Source: Pseudomonas sp. R-28-1W-6 | GTDB lineage: Bacteria; Pseudomonadota; Gammaproteobacteria; Pseudomonadales; Pseudomonadaceae | Length of the DNA: 64,000 nt | Reading direction: 5' to 3' | Assembly (NCBI RefSeq): GCF_009799925.1 | Contig: NZ_WELK01000006.1 | Location: 1 to 64,000, forward strand | Notes under the pieces: model-generated | Told to the model about the DNA's origin: nothing | What the model saw: only the letters and a program-made list of their open reading frames with translations | Database searches by the model: none | Part shown: piece by piece, positions 63,291 through 64,000 of the stretch | Numbering within the stretch: position 1 is the first letter of the stretch | Layout: every line of letters begins with the position of its first letter | Translations under genes and position numbers: made by a program

Positions 63291-64000
63291 TGGCCTTCGC
63301 CCTGGGCCGGTGCGCTGGCGGTGGACGGGCTGGGCGCGGGTTGCTGCTGTTGCGGGGGTTGTGGGTGCTGGGCCGGCGGCGCAGGGCGGCGGCGATGGCG
63401 TAGGACGAAGTCTGCCACCGTGTCGATATCGCCTGCCTCTATTCGCTCGGCCCCGCGCCAGGCCGCATGGGCGCGGGCGGCGTGCAGCCAGACCAGGTCG
63501 GCGCGCAGGCCGTCGACGCCGGCGGCGAAGCAGCGTTGGGCGATGGCCTCCAGCGCGGCGTCGTCCAGGGGAATCGCGGCCAGGCGCGCGCGGGCGTTCA
63601 GGCAGCGGCTGCGCAGTTGGTCCTGGGCGGCGGCCCAGCTGTGCAGGAAGGCCTGCGGATCGCTGTCGAAGGCCAGGCGCCGGCGCATGATCTCGGCCCG
63701 TTGCGCCGGTTGCGGCTGGCCGTCCAGGGCCAGGTTGAGGCCGAAGCGATCCAGCAGTTGCGGGCGCAGTTCGCCTTCCTCGCCGTTCATCGTGCCGATC
63801 AGCACGAAGCGCGCGCTGTGGCGGTGGGAGATGCCGTCGCGCTCGATATGGTTGACCCCGCTGGCGGCGGCATCCAGCAGCAGGTCGACCAGGTGATCGG
63901 GCAGCAGGTTGACCTCGTCGACGTACAGCACGCCGCCGTCGGCCTTGCTCAGCAGGCCGGGGCAGAACTGCGCGCGGCCTTCGCCCAGCGCCGCGTCCAG
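63215..64000 (-). CDS. chlI: cobalt/magnesium chelatase AAA+ ATPase subunit (5' end outside window)
   Basis: Partial: 261 C-terminal residues up to the window edge. Walker B in GGVLYVDEVNLL; DAAASGVNHIERDGISHRH, FVLIGTMNGEEGELRPQLLDRFGL are ChlI/BchI motifs, with sensor and Arg finger. After the AAA lid comes a Pro/Gln-rich linker (~63410-63300) like those of ChlD. It ends with KKP-stop at 63215, two codons past the slippery heptamer. Likely ATPase partner of CobN. Confidence 0.88.
   Translation of the reverse strand: MDAALGEGRAQFCPGLLSKADGGVLYVDEVNLLPDHLVDLLLDAAASGVNHIERDGISHRHSARFVLIGTMNGEEGELRPQLLDRFGLNLALDGQPQPAQRAEIMRRRLAFDSDPQAFLHSWAAAQDQLRSRCLNARARLAAIPLDDAALEAIAQRCFAAGVDGLRADLVWLHAARAHAAWRGAERIEAGDIDTVADFVLRHRRRPAPPAQHPQPPQQQQPAPSPSTASAPAQGEGQWGELPAQAQAMGERREPPRWAKKP

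Noticed and set aside
1..64000. tRNA, rRNA, prophage or complete insertion sequence
   Set aside because: No clover-leaf end motifs, integrase, transposase or phage structural genes were seen anywhere in the window.

Overview
The window is a high-GC, gene-dense stretch of a Pseudomonas chromosome (Gammaproteobacteria). The assignment rests on gene content and order (rnd-ycgL-hydroxyacid dehydrogenase-ycgN; icp next to a second Lon protease; cobG-H-I-J divergent from cobL-K), on GTG/ATGA-coupled genes, and on REP-like palindromes of the gtgggagcggcttcagccgcg type. I see no tRNA, rRNA, CRISPR, prophage or complete insertion sequence. Most of the window is core chromosome; the accessory part is small repeats and one lower-GC gene.

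Layout. 1-13 kb: a RarD-type permease, a CigR-like protein, the preQ0/preQ1 transporter yhhQ behind a compact preQ1-I-like riboswitch, a DEAD-box helicase, an oxidoreductase, a periplasmic binding protein, a pseudouridine synthase-like gene whose stop codon lies in a ~146-bp hairpin element (MITE-like), a PQQ-type sugar dehydrogenase, an LtaS-like membrane protein, cvfB, and the coupled tRNA wobble genes cmoA-cmoB. 13-20 kb: a lipoprotein, lysoplasmalogenase yhhN, the cysteine-peptidase inhibitor icp, a second Lon protease (AsrA-like) with a good sigma-32 promoter, a coupled pair that looks like a split chemosensory receptor, and an AraC regulator. 20-33 kb: sulfurtransferase sseA, a beta-propeller lactonase-like protein, the rnd operon, a gluzincin-like secreted protein, an rRNA/tRNA methyltransferase, an HNH protein, oligopeptidase B, and an operon of HIT, glutamine amidotransferase and DUF2937 genes. 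33-41 kb: DUF2167, a DUF3300-DUF2950 pair, a MoxR ATPase/VWA pair, cysK and an EamA permease. 41-51 kb: a LysR regulator divergent from a secreted amidohydrolase and a TorF-type porin; an acyl-CoA ligase with a racemase-like CoA transferase; sprT, a Yip1 membrane protein, a J-domain protein and ttcA.

51-64 kb is the aerobic cobalamin region. cobL-cobK and a 2Fe-2S ferredoxin-like gene run leftward; a full cobalamin riboswitch precedes the rightward run cobG-cobH-cobI-(REP)-cbiG/cobJ. An amidase, a repeat cluster and a lower-GC potassium-channel gene interrupt the region, which then resumes on the minus strand with a cobalt-chelatase ATPase (cut by the window end), a VWA-domain segment and cobF. 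cobF supplies the C1 methylation/deacetylation step, so cbiD is not needed. The most striking signal is at the chelatase ATPase/VWA junction: the ATPase frame ends two codons after a dnaX-type A AAA AAG slippery heptamer, the VWA frame is exactly -1, and a strong stem-loop starts six bases downstream. This fits programmed -1 frameshifting that makes both a short ATPase and a long ATPase-VWA protein from one chlD gene.
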